Shown: positions 25,858-34,647 of the stretch, piece after piece
Layout of the letters: each line of letters begins with the position of its first letter
Numbering within the stretch: position 1 is the first letter of the stretch
Notes under the pieces: generated by a model
The model's input: only the letters and a program-made list of their open reading frames with translations
Databases searched by the model: none
What the model was told of the DNA's origin: nothing
NCBI RefSeq assembly: GCF_007004655.1
Contig: NZ_ML660087.1
Coordinates: forward strand, 483,743 to 547,742
Direction: 5' to 3'
Source: Exilibacterium tricleocarpae
Lineage (GTDB): Bacteria; Pseudomonadota; Gammaproteobacteria; Pseudomonadales; Cellvibrionaceae
Length of the DNA: 64,000 nucleotides
Translations under genes and position numbers: made by a program

Positions 25858-27417
25858 TTATTCCAAGGCGTCGCGAACCGCCGGCATGACCCTGCGGCTA
25901 ACCGGTACCTTGGCGCCATTGGATAAAACCAGTTGACCTACACCGGACGCCTCCCGTTGCAATGATCGGATCAATGTCGTATTGACCAGATATGAGCGGT
26001 GCACGCGCAGAAAGGTGGCGGGAAGTGCTTGTTCGAGCTTTCCCAGGCTGCCGCTGTGGAGCGCGTGGCCGCCATCCGTAAACACGATATCGACGTAATC
26101 ACCGGCGCCCTGGCAGTAAGCAATGCGGTCGCTGGTCACCCACTCGACCTTGCCGGCGCTGGTAACCGCCAACCTGTGCGGCTGCGTGGATGCGCGCTTT
26201 TGGTCCAGTGCCAGTTGCAGGCGGTCGGCGCGGGCGCGCTCGGCAGCCAGAAGACGGCGTTCGCCGGCCAGCGCCAGCGCCTGTTGGACAATCAGGAAAA
26301 ACACTATCCCGGCTACCACATAGTAAAAAAACAGATCCAAAAAACGGCCGGGTGCCCAGTAGATCACCGCCGCAAACAATGCCAGTGCCAGTGTGAACTG
26401 AGCGGCTTGCGGTTGCGACTGGCTCATCCGATAAACAGATAATAAGCCTGCCAGCACCGTCGGCACCAAAATGGCCACCGTCGTTTTGTTGTCATAGCCG
26501 CCCTCCAGTTGTACGAACAGGAGCGTTAGTGCTGCACCCGCCGGCAGCAGCCAGATGCTGCGACGGCCGCCGAAGATATGCACCACGTGTGCCAGCAGAC
26601 TCAGGCCGAACACCAGTGCACACAGCAAGATCAGCAGCAATCTCACATCGTGTAGCGGGTAGGTGTAGGGCAGCAGCCCGCGGGAGGTCTCGATCAATAG
26701 CTGGGCGGCCGCCACTATCGCCATCAGGGGCAGCAGCAGGCGTTGTCGCGAACCCTGCTCGCTCCATGCCAGTGTAATCAGAAACAAAGCGGCCAATGCC
26801 AGGGCACCAAACGGCAACAGTGCTACCCAATAGTGCCGCAGTCTCTCGTCGGTGGGATTTGCGTAGTCGCCGATGGCGATCAAATGCATCGCGTTCACCA
26901 GATTCAATGTCGAATGGTGAGCTGACATTTCCAGGACCAGCTCATTGCGTCCCGGCGTTACCAACCGTTGCGGCAGCGGCAGGGCGGCATCCATAAGACC
27001 CGGCGTTTCCGCAGCCGCGGTAGCGGCAGGCGTGCCGTTGCTGCCGAGATAGTCGCCATTGATAAATACCCGGCTGGCGGCTTTGCCCAAAATAAAGACG
27101 CCCAGGGGCTGGAGCTGGGCGACGCGGGTAGCCGGTAAATCGATATAGGCGCGAACCCAGATATGAGAGCGGTGCGGATTGATGGCCGCCGCGCGTGTGG
27201 ATTTACAATCCGGGTGGTCGAAGGAGGGGGGTGACCCCGCCGGTGATAAAGCACCGGGACATACCGTAACCGGTTGCTGCTCGATCGACAACAGCGGCTG
27301 TGCGACTGCGGGTGCGACTGCGGGTGCGATTGCGGGTGCGATTGCGGGTGCGATTGCGGGTGAGAGTGCCAATATCAACACGATCGAGCATAACAGACGG
27401 TAAATGATTGGTTTCAT
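25858..27417 (-). CDS. Membrane-bound LytTR-family regulator with periplasmic sensor
   Basis: A 519-aa protein: signal peptide/first helix, a periplasmic domain (about 45-180; VFINGDYLGSNG and NELVLEMSAHH resemble 7TMR-DISM/carbohydrate-binding folds), about seven transmembrane helices (about 195-385), a short coiled coil (RRLLAAERARADRLQLALDQ) and a C-terminal LytTR DNA-binding domain (about 420-519; FLRVHRSYLVN, VPVSRRV). This layout suggests a one-component regulator sensing an envelope ligand. The signal-peptide region contains five 12-nt repeats coding APA(I/V). It is divergent from the peptidase lipoprotein gene, a likely target. Confidence 0.85.
   Translation of the reverse strand: MKPIIYRLLCSIVLILALSPAIAPAIAPAIAPAVAPAVAQPLLSIEQQPVTVCPGALSPAGSPPSFDHPDCKSTRAAAINPHRSHIWVRAYIDLPATRVAQLQPLGVFILGKAASRVFINGDYLGSNGTPAATAAAETPGLMDAALPLPQRLVTPGRNELVLEMSAHHSTLNLVNAMHLIAIGDYANPTDERLRHYWVALLPFGALALAALFLITLAWSEQGSRQRLLLPLMAIVAAAQLLIETSRGLLPYTYPLHDVRLLLILLCALVFGLSLLAHVVHIFGGRRSIWLLPAGAALTLLFVQLEGGYDNKTTVAILVPTVLAGLLSVYRMSQSQPQAAQFTLALALFAAVIYWAPGRFLDLFFYYVVAGIVFFLIVQQALALAGERRLLAAERARADRLQLALDQKRASTQPHRLAVTSAGKVEWVTSDRIAYCQGAGDYVDIVFTDGGHALHSGSLGKLEQALPATFLRVHRSYLVNTTLIRSLQREASGVGQLVLSNGAKVPVSRRVMPAVRDALE
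27302..27361. repeat. Five 12-nt tandem repeats inside a signal peptide
   Basis: Units GCGACTGCGGGT (two) and GCGATTGCGGGT (three) run head to tail. On the minus strand they encode repeats of Ala-Pro-Ala-Ile/Val just after the hydrophobic core of the LytTR regulator's signal peptide. A 12-nt unit keeps the frame, so copy-number change would alter linker length and not switch the gene off. Confidence 0.85.
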
Positions 27418-27560
27418 CCCGCAAATGGTAGAGGAGTTCGCCAGGCGGCACTAGGCCGCCCACCGAAAAATACCCACCGCTTGCCGATTGGCGCGTGAGT
27501 TCTGTGCCGGTGTTTGTAAGCTGCGAATACGTCTTCAGCCAGGGTATTGGAGTCAATTGG

Positions 27561-29030
27561 ATGAAAGTCATAAAGTGGATGAAAGTCATGCTGACGCTGC
27601 CGGCCGCGCTGCTAATGCTCGCCTGCACCACCGTCGAACCCCGCGGGCCAAAGCTGCTTGCCGGTGAAACTGAATACATCTTTACCGCCGCCAGCGGCGA
27701 GTCTGTCGCCGCCCTGCGCGGCGCGATTGCGGTGCCCGAGCGCCGCGACAACCCGCACAGCCGCATGATCCCGCTGACTTACGTCAGATTCCCGGCCACC
27801 GGTAAACGACCGGGGGCGCCGATTGTGTACCTGTCCGGCGGGCCGGGCGGATCGGGGATCGCGACGGCTCGGCGCAACCGTTTTCCACTGTTTATGGCGA
27901 TGCGGGAATTTGGTGACGTTATCGCGCTCGATCAACGGGGTACGGGCGCATCCAATGTTTTACCGGCGTGCCGATCCAGCCGGGTGATCCCGGTTGACCG
28001 GCCGCTGAGTGACCGGCGCTATATCGGCCTGCATCGTGACGCATTGCGCGAGTGTCTGGTGTTCTGGGAAGACCACGACATCGATTTGAAAGGTTACAAC
28101 ACCCTGGAGAGCGTCAGTGACCTGGATGCCCTGCGACGCCACCTCGGTGCCCGCAAGCTGACGTTGTGGGGCATTTCCTACGGCAGCCACCTGGCATTGG
28201 CCGCACTCAAGCAGATGGATACGAGTCTCGAGCGCGTGATCCTCGCCAGCGCCGAGGGCCTGCACCAGACCATCAAACTGCCGGCCCGCACTGACGCCTA
28301 TTTCGAGCGCCTGCAACAGGCCGTTGATACCCAGCCCGAGGCCCGGCTGGCCTACCCGGATATCAAGGCGTTGATCAGGCGTGTGCACGCCAGGCTGGAG
28401 CTGTCGCCCGCGGAGCTTGAAATTACCTACCCGGACGGATCCGTCGCTGAATACTTGCTGCAGCGCCGGGATATGCAGCGCACAGCGTCGGCGCTGATCG
28501 CCGATCCACAGCGCGCGGCGCGCCTGTTGTCTCTTTACGCCGCAGTGGATCGGGGCGATCTGCAACCGATTGCCCGCCTGTTATCCCGCTGGCACCGGCC
28601 CGGTGAACCTGTCGCTTACCAGCCGATGTCCGAGGCCATGGATATTGCATCGGGCATCGGCGCCGAGCGCCGTGCGCGCGTTTATCAACAGGCGGAAAGT
28701 GCGTTGTTAGGTACCTACCTCAACGCCACATTGCACTTGCTCGATGCCGCCCCGCTGCTGGACCTCGGTGACAGTTTCCGCAAGCAGCCCGAGAGCGGCG
28801 TGCCGGTGCTGCTGTTTAGCGGGACCCTGGACGGGCGCACCTATCTTGAAAGCCAGCGCGAAGCCGTGGTGGGGCTGACGAACCTGACCGCCGTTACGGT
28901 CGTCAATGCCGGACACAACCTGTTTATGTCCTCACCCGCCGTCAAAGAAGCCATGGCGGATTTTATGCGAGGCAGGCCGGTCGCAACCCGGCAGATCACT
29001 GTGCCGCTGCCCGAGCTGCTTGTTCCCTGA
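27561..29030 (+). CDS. Alpha/beta-hydrolase lipoprotein, TAP-like (S33-type) peptidase
   Basis: The ATG at 27561 (GGAG 8 nt upstream) gives 489 aa with a lipobox (LMLAC), so a membrane-anchored envelope enzyme. The alpha/beta-hydrolase core has the oxyanion segment YLSGGPGGSG, then ALDQRGTGAS, the nucleophile elbow GISYGS (Ser206), an acid in FSGTLDGRT and the His in NAGHNLF near the end. A cap domain lies between. It matches tripeptidyl/prolyl aminopeptidase-like (TAP, S33) proteins. It is divergent from the LytTR regulator, which probably controls it (inference). Peptide specificity cannot be told. Confidence 0.85.
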   Translation: MKVIKWMKVMLTLPAALLMLACTTVEPRGPKLLAGETEYIFTAASGESVAALRGAIAVPERRDNPHSRMIPLTYVRFPATGKRPGAPIVYLSGGPGGSGIATARRNRFPLFMAMREFGDVIALDQRGTGASNVLPACRSSRVIPVDRPLSDRRYIGLHRDALRECLVFWEDHDIDLKGYNTLESVSDLDALRRHLGARKLTLWGISYGSHLALAALKQMDTSLERVILASAEGLHQTIKLPARTDAYFERLQQAVDTQPEARLAYPDIKALIRRVHARLELSPAELEITYPDGSVAEYLLQRRDMQRTASALIADPQRAARLLSLYAAVDRGDLQPIARLLSRWHRPGEPVAYQPMSEAMDIASGIGAERRARVYQQAESALLGTYLNATLHLLDAAPLLDLGDSFRKQPESGVPVLLFSGTLDGRTYLESQREAVVGLTNLTAVTVVNAGHNLFMSSPAVKEAMADFMRGRPVATRQITVPLPELLVP

Positions 29031-29438
29031 CCGTTGGCGCCGGTTCAGGAAAAATAGCGTCAATCTTTGTCGATCCATCTGCTCAAAGGGATCATAAAAA
29101 GCGCGGCCAAACCACGAGTCCCCCCAGACCTACCTTCAGTACGCTGAATCGAGGCCGGCTCAATTGGATCAGGGATCGATAAACGGGTGCAAACACGCTC
29201 AAGGCAGTGCCATTACCCCCAGGGCAGTTTTATCCGCCAAACCGTATTTTTGACCCAATCGCTGCTTTACAAAAAAAGCCTTTGTTATCAATGGGCTAAG
29301 TATATTCATAAAAATAGGTGCTATTTTTTTAGCAGTTAACTATTGACCTTTTCTTTCAAGGTGCTATTTTTGCAGCACGGTGCTAAAAAAGTAGCACTCC
29401 GTTTTTTCCTAAAATTCCGGGCACAGGACCCGAGCGAT
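29031..29438. other. Regulatory region upstream of the BlaI-type repressor
   Basis: The first 250 nt hold nothing I recognise. The last 130 nt are AT-rich and carry a TTGACC -35-like hexamer (29343-29348) with a TATTTT -10-like sequence and three operator-like palindromes described separately. Confidence 0.6.
29319..29396. promoter_or_regulatory. Promoter with three TGCTA-N6-TAGCA operators for the BlaI-type repressor
   Basis: Perfect palindromes TGCTA-N6-TAGCA at 29319-29334 and 29381-29396, and one with a mismatch (TGCTA-N6-CAGCA) at 29362-29377. A TTGACC...TATTTT promoter lies among them, the -10 overlapping the middle site. Such spacing around a promoter of a BlaI/MecI/CopY-type gene is normal for autorepression. 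The first site is identical (on the other strand) to the palindrome at 5383-5398. Confidence 0.7.
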
Positions 29439-29825
29439 ATGACAAAAGACACCCACGACCGGCTGAGTCGCCGCGAACGGCAAATCATGGATATTCTCTA
29501 CGAGCGCCAGGAGCTATCGGCACAGGCTATTCGCGCGGCGCTGCCCGAGCCGCCCAGCTATTCCGCCGTGCGGGCGATGCTGGCGAAGTTGGTGGATAAA
29601 GGCGTGGTGAAACACCGGGAAGAGGGCCCCCGCTATATCTATTCACCAGTGCTGGAGCAGGACGATGCCCGCGCCTCGGCGCTGCGCAAGTTGCTGAAGA
29701 CGTTCTTCGACGGCTCCGCCGTGCAGGCGGTAAATGCGTTACTGGGGATGGAAAAAAACCAGTTGAGCGATGCGGAACTGGCCGAACTGGAGCGGGCCAT
29801 CCGGGAAGCAAAAAACAAACAATGA
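29439..29825 (+). CDS. BlaI/MecI/CopY-family transcriptional repressor
   Basis: The ATG at 29439 gives 128 aa; a longer frame reaches into the operators and is unlikely. The N-terminal winged helix begins LSRRERQIMDILYERQELSAQAIRAAL and has SYSAVRAMLAKLVDKGVVKHRE as recognition helix and wing; the C-terminal helices dimerise. In BlaI-BlaR1 systems the repressor is inactivated by a membrane M56 protease. Here the next gene, 14 nt on, encodes an M56 protein, followed by TonB. No beta-lactamase gene is nearby, so the signal is probably not an antibiotic. Confidence 0.88.
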   Translation: MTKDTHDRLSRRERQIMDILYERQELSAQAIRAALPEPPSYSAVRAMLAKLVDKGVVKHREEGPRYIYSPVLEQDDARASALRKLLKTFFDGSAVQAVNALLGMEKNQLSDAELAELERAIREAKNKQ

Positions 29826-29839
29826 CCTGAGGGACGGCT

Positions 29840-31414
29840 ATGTTCGATTTAGGCGATATTGTTACCCTGGTTTCCTTTTTGGTGATCAAGCCGACGTTGA
29901 TCCTGTTGTTAATCTTTTGGCTGTTGAAGCAATTTACCTATGATTCGGCCGCTGCCCAGTTTTATTGCCTGTCGCTTGGGATGTTGGCGCTGCTGGGCCT
30001 GCCGCTGGCGGCGGCACTGATGCCCGCTATTGAAGTGGCTGTGTTGCCGGCTCACAACCCCGCCTGGACGCTTGCCGGGCCGCTCTCCGGGACCACCGCC
30101 GTGCTGGCGGGACTGCTCGCTATCTACCTGCTGGGTGTGTTTTGGGTGCTTTTTTACACGGCCAGTGGTGTGTTGATGGTGTATCGTCGCGGCCGCGGCT
30201 GTCCCCCTTGCCGGGACCGGCACACCCTGGCGCTGATCGACGAATTGCGCGCGGCACTTGGTATCGGGCGGCCGGTGGCGGTTGTGGTGGTGCCAAGTCT
30301 GCATACACCCCAGGTTTGGGGCTGGCGGCGCCCGCTGCTGCTGATTCCGCCGGCGCTGACGATCTGGCCGGCCGAGCGCCAGCGGCGCGTGCTGATTCAC
30401 GAACTGGCCCATGTGCAGCGCCACGACTGGGCGTTGTTGATGCTGACCAAGCTGGTGTGTGCGCTGTTTTGGTTTCTGCCTCTCACCTGGTTGGCCGGCC
30501 GCCGTTTGCAGGCCATGGCCGAACTGGCCTGCGACGACCGCGTGGTGGAGCTGGCGGGGCGGCGGCTCGACTACGCCGAGGACCTGATCAGCATGGTGAA
30601 GCATGCCCGCCGGCAGGCCCACAGCGATGTGGTCCTGTCGGCGGCGGCCCCCTCACAGTTGGCCGACCGGATTCGTGCCCTGCTGGACGGGGCGCGGGAT
30701 CGCGGTCATTGCAGCACAGCCAGCCGGATCGGCTTGTGGCTGCTGGTGCTGGCGCTGCTGTTGCCGCTGTCATCGCTGCAGGCGACCAGTCTGCCCGATG
30801 CCGTCGCCCGGGTGAAGCACTATCTGGTGCAACCGGTGTCGCTGGCTGCAGCGCATGCCGACCTGGAAACAGTCGATAAGCCGGCAACTGAATCGCCTGC
30901 CACTATTGATCTCGCCGCGATGAAGGCGGGGTTGCAGGTCGATTCACCGCCACCGATGGAGCAACTTTTGGTGGTGGCCCGGCAGGCGCCGGAACAGCGC
31001 GAGGATTGGGTGGCAGGCATCGCACAGCCGTTACTGGCACCGGTGCAGCACGCCGAGGTGCAGATTCTGGGTTATATGCCGCTGGTCACGGTCACGCCCA
31101 TTTATCCGGAGCGGGCCCGGCGCCGGGGCCTGGAGGGGCGGGTTATCGTGCAGTTTACGATTTCGCCGCAGGGCCGTGTCGAGCAGCCGCGCATCCTGGT
31201 GTCGCAGCCGGGCCGGGTGTTTGACCGGGCGGTGTTGCGGGCACTGCGGGGCTTTCGTTTTCGCCCCTACCGTATCGAGGGTGAGCCGGTGGCTGTTACC
31301 GGTGTGACTGAAACCTTTATTTTCCGACTTACTGAGCCCGAGAATCCGCAGCGGCGGCGACATCCGCCACCCTTTGCCGGGCCCACTCAAATAGCGCGGG
31401 CGCCCGCCACCTGA
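29840..31414 (+). CDS. M56 (BlaR1-like) membrane metalloprotease fused to a TonB C-terminal domain
   Basis: A 524-aa protein. The N-terminal half has several transmembrane helices and the zinc motif HELAH at residues 187-191 followed by VQRHDW, with the downstream ligand region ELACDDRVVEL. A helix at about 295-315 is followed by a periplasmic linker and, at about 410-505, a TonB-type domain (TPIYPERARRRGLEGRVIVQ... FRFRPYRI). BlaR1 has a penicillin-binding domain here instead. This suggests a sensor or energy-coupling role linked to TonB systems, controlling the BlaI-type repressor encoded upstream. Fused M56-TonB proteins are known in proteobacteria; their trigger is generally unclear. Confidence 0.87.
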   Translation: MFDLGDIVTLVSFLVIKPTLILLLIFWLLKQFTYDSAAAQFYCLSLGMLALLGLPLAAALMPAIEVAVLPAHNPAWTLAGPLSGTTAVLAGLLAIYLLGVFWVLFYTASGVLMVYRRGRGCPPCRDRHTLALIDELRAALGIGRPVAVVVVPSLHTPQVWGWRRPLLLIPPALTIWPAERQRRVLIHELAHVQRHDWALLMLTKLVCALFWFLPLTWLAGRRLQAMAELACDDRVVELAGRRLDYAEDLISMVKHARRQAHSDVVLSAAAPSQLADRIRALLDGARDRGHCSTASRIGLWLLVLALLLPLSSLQATSLPDAVARVKHYLVQPVSLAAAHADLETVDKPATESPATIDLAAMKAGLQVDSPPPMEQLLVVARQAPEQREDWVAGIAQPLLAPVQHAEVQILGYMPLVTVTPIYPERARRRGLEGRVIVQFTISPQGRVEQPRILVSQPGRVFDRAVLRALRGFRFRPYRIEGEPVAVTGVTETFIFRLTEPENPQRRRHPPPFAGPTQIARAPAT

Positions 31415-31510
31415 CGCCAGCGGCGACAGACTGAACCGGGCCGCGCGCGCCCAACTTCATTGCCACCGATGTTTCTTTTCACGCTGTGTCTCAACCGCGA
31501 GGGTATCGCT

Positions 31511-32185
31511 ATGTCTGTATATTTATCGTCTTTGCCGGCAGGCTTAAAGGCTACGCCTATCTCTGCATGGTCTCCGTCCGGTCACTATTCCCACTACCGG
31601 CTTATCGCCATGCTGCCGGTCTCGGCCCTGGTGACTCTGTTGCTGTTTTATCTGATGCACCGCCTGGTGTTTGTTGAGGAAGTGGTGGTCGATGAGCCGC
31701 CCACCCAGTCGATAAAGCCGTTTTTTATGGAAGAAAAGGTGATCGAAACCCACAAAGAAAAGCCCCCGGAGCGGCCGCAAGAGAATGATCCGCCGCCGAC
31801 GATCATTGAACCGGATCGGATAAAGCCCCCCTTGATCGATGACGGTTCATTGTTTACCGGCGGTCCCGGCAGTGTCAATCCGGAGATTCCCACGATCAAT
31901 ATCGGCGGCGGCAGCCTGGTGCGGCAGGTGGGGGTGGCGCCGCAGTATCCGCGCAGTATGTTGGCGCGGGGAGTCGAGGGTTTTGTGGACCTGGAGTTCG
32001 ACGTGACTGCCTACGGGGCCACCACTAATATCCGCATCCTGCAGTCGCAACCGGAGGGGGCGTTTGACCGCGCGGCGGTAAAGGCGGTACAGCGTTGGAA
32101 ATATAAGCCGCGCTATGTCGAAGAAGAAGCGGTGGCATCGTACAATATTCGCGAGCGCATTCGTTTTGTTATCGAGGGCAGCTAA
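31511..32185 (+). CDS. tonB: Energy-transducing TonB protein
   Basis: The ATG at 31511 (GAGGGT, 8 nt upstream) gives 224 aa. A single transmembrane helix (about residues 33-50) is followed by a charged, proline-rich periplasmic spacer (EKPPERPQENDPPPTIIEP) and a C-terminal TonB domain (about 135-224; PQYPRSMLARGVEGFVDLEF, then WKYKPRYV). It would couple proton motive force to outer-membrane receptors. No exbB/exbD is in the window. Third gene of the blaI-M56-tonB set, about 97 nt after the M56 gene. Confidence 0.88.
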   Translation: MSVYLSSLPAGLKATPISAWSPSGHYSHYRLIAMLPVSALVTLLLFYLMHRLVFVEEVVVDEPPTQSIKPFFMEEKVIETHKEKPPERPQENDPPPTIIEPDRIKPPLIDDGSLFTGGPGSVNPEIPTINIGGGSLVRQVGVAPQYPRSMLARGVEGFVDLEFDVTAYGATTNIRILQSQPEGAFDRAAVKAVQRWKYKPRYVEEEAVASYNIRERIRFVIEGS

Positions 32186-32348
32186 CGGGCGAGTGGCGAC
32201 TTATGCACGGTAAACGGGAAAACGCAGGCGATTGATATTGGAGCGTGGTACAGAGGCTCTAGCGGATGTTGATCGGCAATCTGTGATTTTTATTGCATTT
32301 GTAAAACAATGGTGTGAACTTAGCTGGGTAAAAAGAGACGGTATCTTG

Positions 32349-33167
32349 ATGGTTCAACAGTTGGTCACCCCACAGCTCGACATTATCTGTAACAGTCGCA
32401 GCGCGCTGCCTGCCGCACAGCAACTGGCGGCGTCGACCGATTTGCCGTTGCTGGTGGATGCTGAGGTGGGCGGGCGGCAGCGAGCGGAGTACGCCCTGCT
32501 GTTTGATGCCCAGGGCGTCAGTCTGGTGCAGGGCGGTCCGGGTGCCGCCGGCGCCGTGCGCGCCGACTTTGTCGGGGGACAGGTCAATCACCGGCGCCGT
32601 TATGGCGGTGGTAAAGGCCAACTGATTGCGCGGGCGGTGGGTATCAAAGCGGCCCGGCGTCCGGCGGTGATGGATGCGACCGCGGGGCTGGGACGGGATG
32701 CTTTCGTATTGGCCACATTGGGTTGCGAGGTCTTGTTGCTAGAACGTTCGCCTATCGTCCACGCGCTGCTTGCCGACGGTCTTGAGCGGGCCCACAACGA
32801 GGCGCAGTCGGATGGCGGGCTGGCAGAAATATTAGCGCGCATGTCTCTGCACTTCGGTTGCGCGCAGACTTATTTGCAAGCTTTGCCAGATACCGCCCGA
32901 CCGGATGTCGTCTATCTGGACCCGATGTTCCCGGAGCGGGAAAAATCGGCGAGTGTAAAAAAGGAAATGCGGGCGTTTCATTCTGTTGTGGGGCGCGACC
33001 TCGATGCGGGCGCGCTGTTGACTGTCGCCCTCGAGCGGGCTGGCTACCGTGTCGTTGTAAAAAGACCGCGCAAGTCACCGCCTATTGCGGGACGTTCTCC
33101 CAGCTTTGTTCTTGAAGGCAAGTCCAGTCGCTACGATATCTATGCTTTGCGCAAGATGGATACATGA
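32349..33167 (+). CDS. rsmJ: 16S rRNA (guanine1516-N2)-methyltransferase RsmJ
   Basis: The ATG at 32349 gives 272 aa; the longer open frame lacks a good start. SAM-dependent methyltransferase motifs: VMDATAGLGRDAFVLA (motif I), EVLLLERSP (motif II) and VVYLDPMFPER (catalytic DPMFP). RsmJ methylates G1516 of 16S rRNA. Family motif RRRYGGGKGQ precedes motif I. A single gene following tonB; no co-regulation can be inferred. Confidence 0.93.
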   Translation: MVQQLVTPQLDIICNSRSALPAAQQLAASTDLPLLVDAEVGGRQRAEYALLFDAQGVSLVQGGPGAAGAVRADFVGGQVNHRRRYGGGKGQLIARAVGIKAARRPAVMDATAGLGRDAFVLATLGCEVLLLERSPIVHALLADGLERAHNEAQSDGGLAEILARMSLHFGCAQTYLQALPDTARPDVVYLDPMFPEREKSASVKKEMRAFHSVVGRDLDAGALLTVALERAGYRVVVKRPRKSPPIAGRSPSFVLEGKSSRYDIYALRKMDT

Positions 33168-33520
33168 GTTGGATGTCGCTGGTGTGGGACTGAAAAACAC
33201 CTGCACCACCTCGTCCCTGGTTGGGCAGGTTGCCGCGAGTTGACATGTTGATGGTGGCATTGGACCAGGTTTGCGTCGGGGGTGACTGTGTTAGGCCCCA
33301 CACTTAAATCCGGTGCCAGAAGGGGGGTGTAGTAGCAAGCAGTACCCGACGGCAGAGGTCCTGTTGCCGGCAGGTCTAACACAGTCACCCCCGGCGTGGA
33401 CCGGCCGGGTTGGCACGGTGTCGTTTTCAATGAATTGTATGTCCTCGGCTGGGACAATGCAGGGTTGACGGATTGGTGCCTGATTAAAACTCGCCCGGCT
33501 CGCGCTGCTTATATCACAGC
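33168..33520. other. Intergenic region dominated by an inverted repeat
   Basis: No gene. The arms GGGGGTGACTGTGTTAG (33278-33294) and its perfect complement at 33376-33392 enclose about 80 nt; with G-U pairs the stem could extend to 33268-33402. It has no clear T-tract and lies between convergent genes (rsmJ and a small membrane protein). Confidence 0.6.
33278..33392. repeat. Inverted repeat with 17-nt perfect arms
   Basis: The arms are exact complements. The loop contains GGTGCCAGAAGGGGGG and a smaller CGGCA/TGCCG stem. Arm sequence differs from the four-copy palindromic family, so it is listed separately. It may serve as a bidirectional transcription barrier between convergent genes. Confidence 0.8.
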
Positions 33521-33799
33521 TTACTTTTTCTGCATAAACTGCACGATACGGCCGATCACCAGTCGCACCTGTGCCAGCATGGCCACAACAAACCCTATCC
33601 CCGCCAGCGCCAGGCCGCCCAGCAGGACTATCTCCTGTTGCCACGACGCCGGCATCTGGCTGGCCAGGTACACGACCGCCAGGCCGCCGAAAAACACCAT
33701 GGCACCGTTGCGAAATTGGCGAAACACCCCGCTCAGAGGTTCTGAATAGTAGGCCAGTAACGCTTGCCTGTACTGCTTCCATCGGTGTTTTTGCGACAC
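33521..33799 (-). CDS. Small two-helix membrane protein, unknown function
   Basis: The GTG at 33799 with GGGGA upstream gives 92 aa: a basic N-terminus (SQKHRWKQYRQA), two transmembrane helices (about 31-48 and 57-80), and a short basic tail (QFMQKK). No family recognised. A longer overlapping minus-strand frame is low-complexity and is treated as a shadow. Confidence 0.55.
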   Translation of the reverse strand: MSQKHRWKQYRQALLAYYSEPLSGVFRQFRNGAMVFFGGLAVVYLASQMPASWQQEIVLLGGLALAGIGFVVAMLAQVRLVIGRIVQFMQKK

Positions 33800-33880
33800 G
33801 CCATTTCCCCGGGATAACTGGCCGCCATGATAAACCTGCCACCCCTATATGCCAATAAGTGCTTATGAAGCCGGCACGGT

Positions 33881-33894
33881 TTGACCCATATCAA
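33881..33894 (+). promoter_or_regulatory. Anr/FNR-like box upstream of the hemerythrin gene
   Basis: TTGACCCATATCAA matches the FNR/Anr consensus TTGAT-N4-ATCAA at nine of ten positions. It lies 57 nt upstream of the ATG, a position suiting activation around -41 if the leader is short. A regulator gene is not in the window. Confidence 0.6.
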
Positions 33895-33951
33895 ATCGGG
33901 TGCAGAAAAATTCCATTACGGTGGGCTTTATCTTGAGGGAGGAGGTGCGCG

Positions 33952-34542
33952 ATGCACCCGGTGCAGCGGCAATTGTATATCGATCACTACCACCTGCAGC
34001 AGCTTCTGCAGTGCCTGCGGTATCAGCTCGACTGCTTTGCCGATCGCGGTCTGGGGGAGCCGGACTTGGGGTTGATTCTTGATATGCTGGACTATATCAC
34101 TGTCTACCCCGAGCACTGGCACCACCCGGTCGAAGACGAGTTGTTTGTAATGCTGCTGCGCCATCCCATCGCCGAGGCCGGCATCGTCGAGCAGACGCTG
34201 GCAGAGCATGCGGAGCTCGAAAAACTCACCGCCGAACTGAATCGCCTGTTTGACGCCGTGGCGAAAGACTGTGTGGTGTCGGGGGATGAGTTGGTGGATA
34301 AGGCGCGCCACTTTATGGCCCGCCAGGGGATTCATATCGAGCGCGAGAATGAGTTGATTTACCCACTGTTCAATCGCTATCTGACAGCGGCGGACTGGCG
34401 CCGGCTTGAGCAGCGCATCCAGCAGGAGGACGATCCCCTGTTCGGCGGGCAGTTGAAGTCCAGCTACGATAACCTCTACAACTATGTGCTGGCCTGTAAG
34501 GGTCCCCTGCAGCCGCCGTTCAGTAAGCGCTCCGCGTCATAG
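33952..34542 (+). CDS. Hemerythrin-like HHE-domain protein
   Basis: A 196-aa cytosolic protein with the diiron HHE pattern: DHYHLQQLL, YPEHWHHPVEDELF, EHAELEKLT, and ARQGIHIERENELIYPLF. Ligands His and Glu are in the expected spacing. The ATG has a very strong Shine-Dalgarno (GAGGGAGGAGG). Hemerythrin-like proteins bind oxygen or respond to nitrosative or oxidative conditions. An Anr/FNR-like box upstream suggests induction at low oxygen. Monocistronic. Confidence 0.85.
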   Translation: MHPVQRQLYIDHYHLQQLLQCLRYQLDCFADRGLGEPDLGLILDMLDYITVYPEHWHHPVEDELFVMLLRHPIAEAGIVEQTLAEHAELEKLTAELNRLFDAVAKDCVVSGDELVDKARHFMARQGIHIERENELIYPLFNRYLTAADWRRLEQRIQQEDDPLFGGQLKSSYDNLYNYVLACKGPLQPPFSKRSAS

Positions 34543-34647
34543 TCGGCGGCGTGATGGCTGCCCATAGCATAGCCGCAGGTGCCGAGTAGTCCGGATCAGA
34601 GTTGCCCGCATCAGAGATGTCGGTACCGGGGGTTGTTTGTACCAGGG

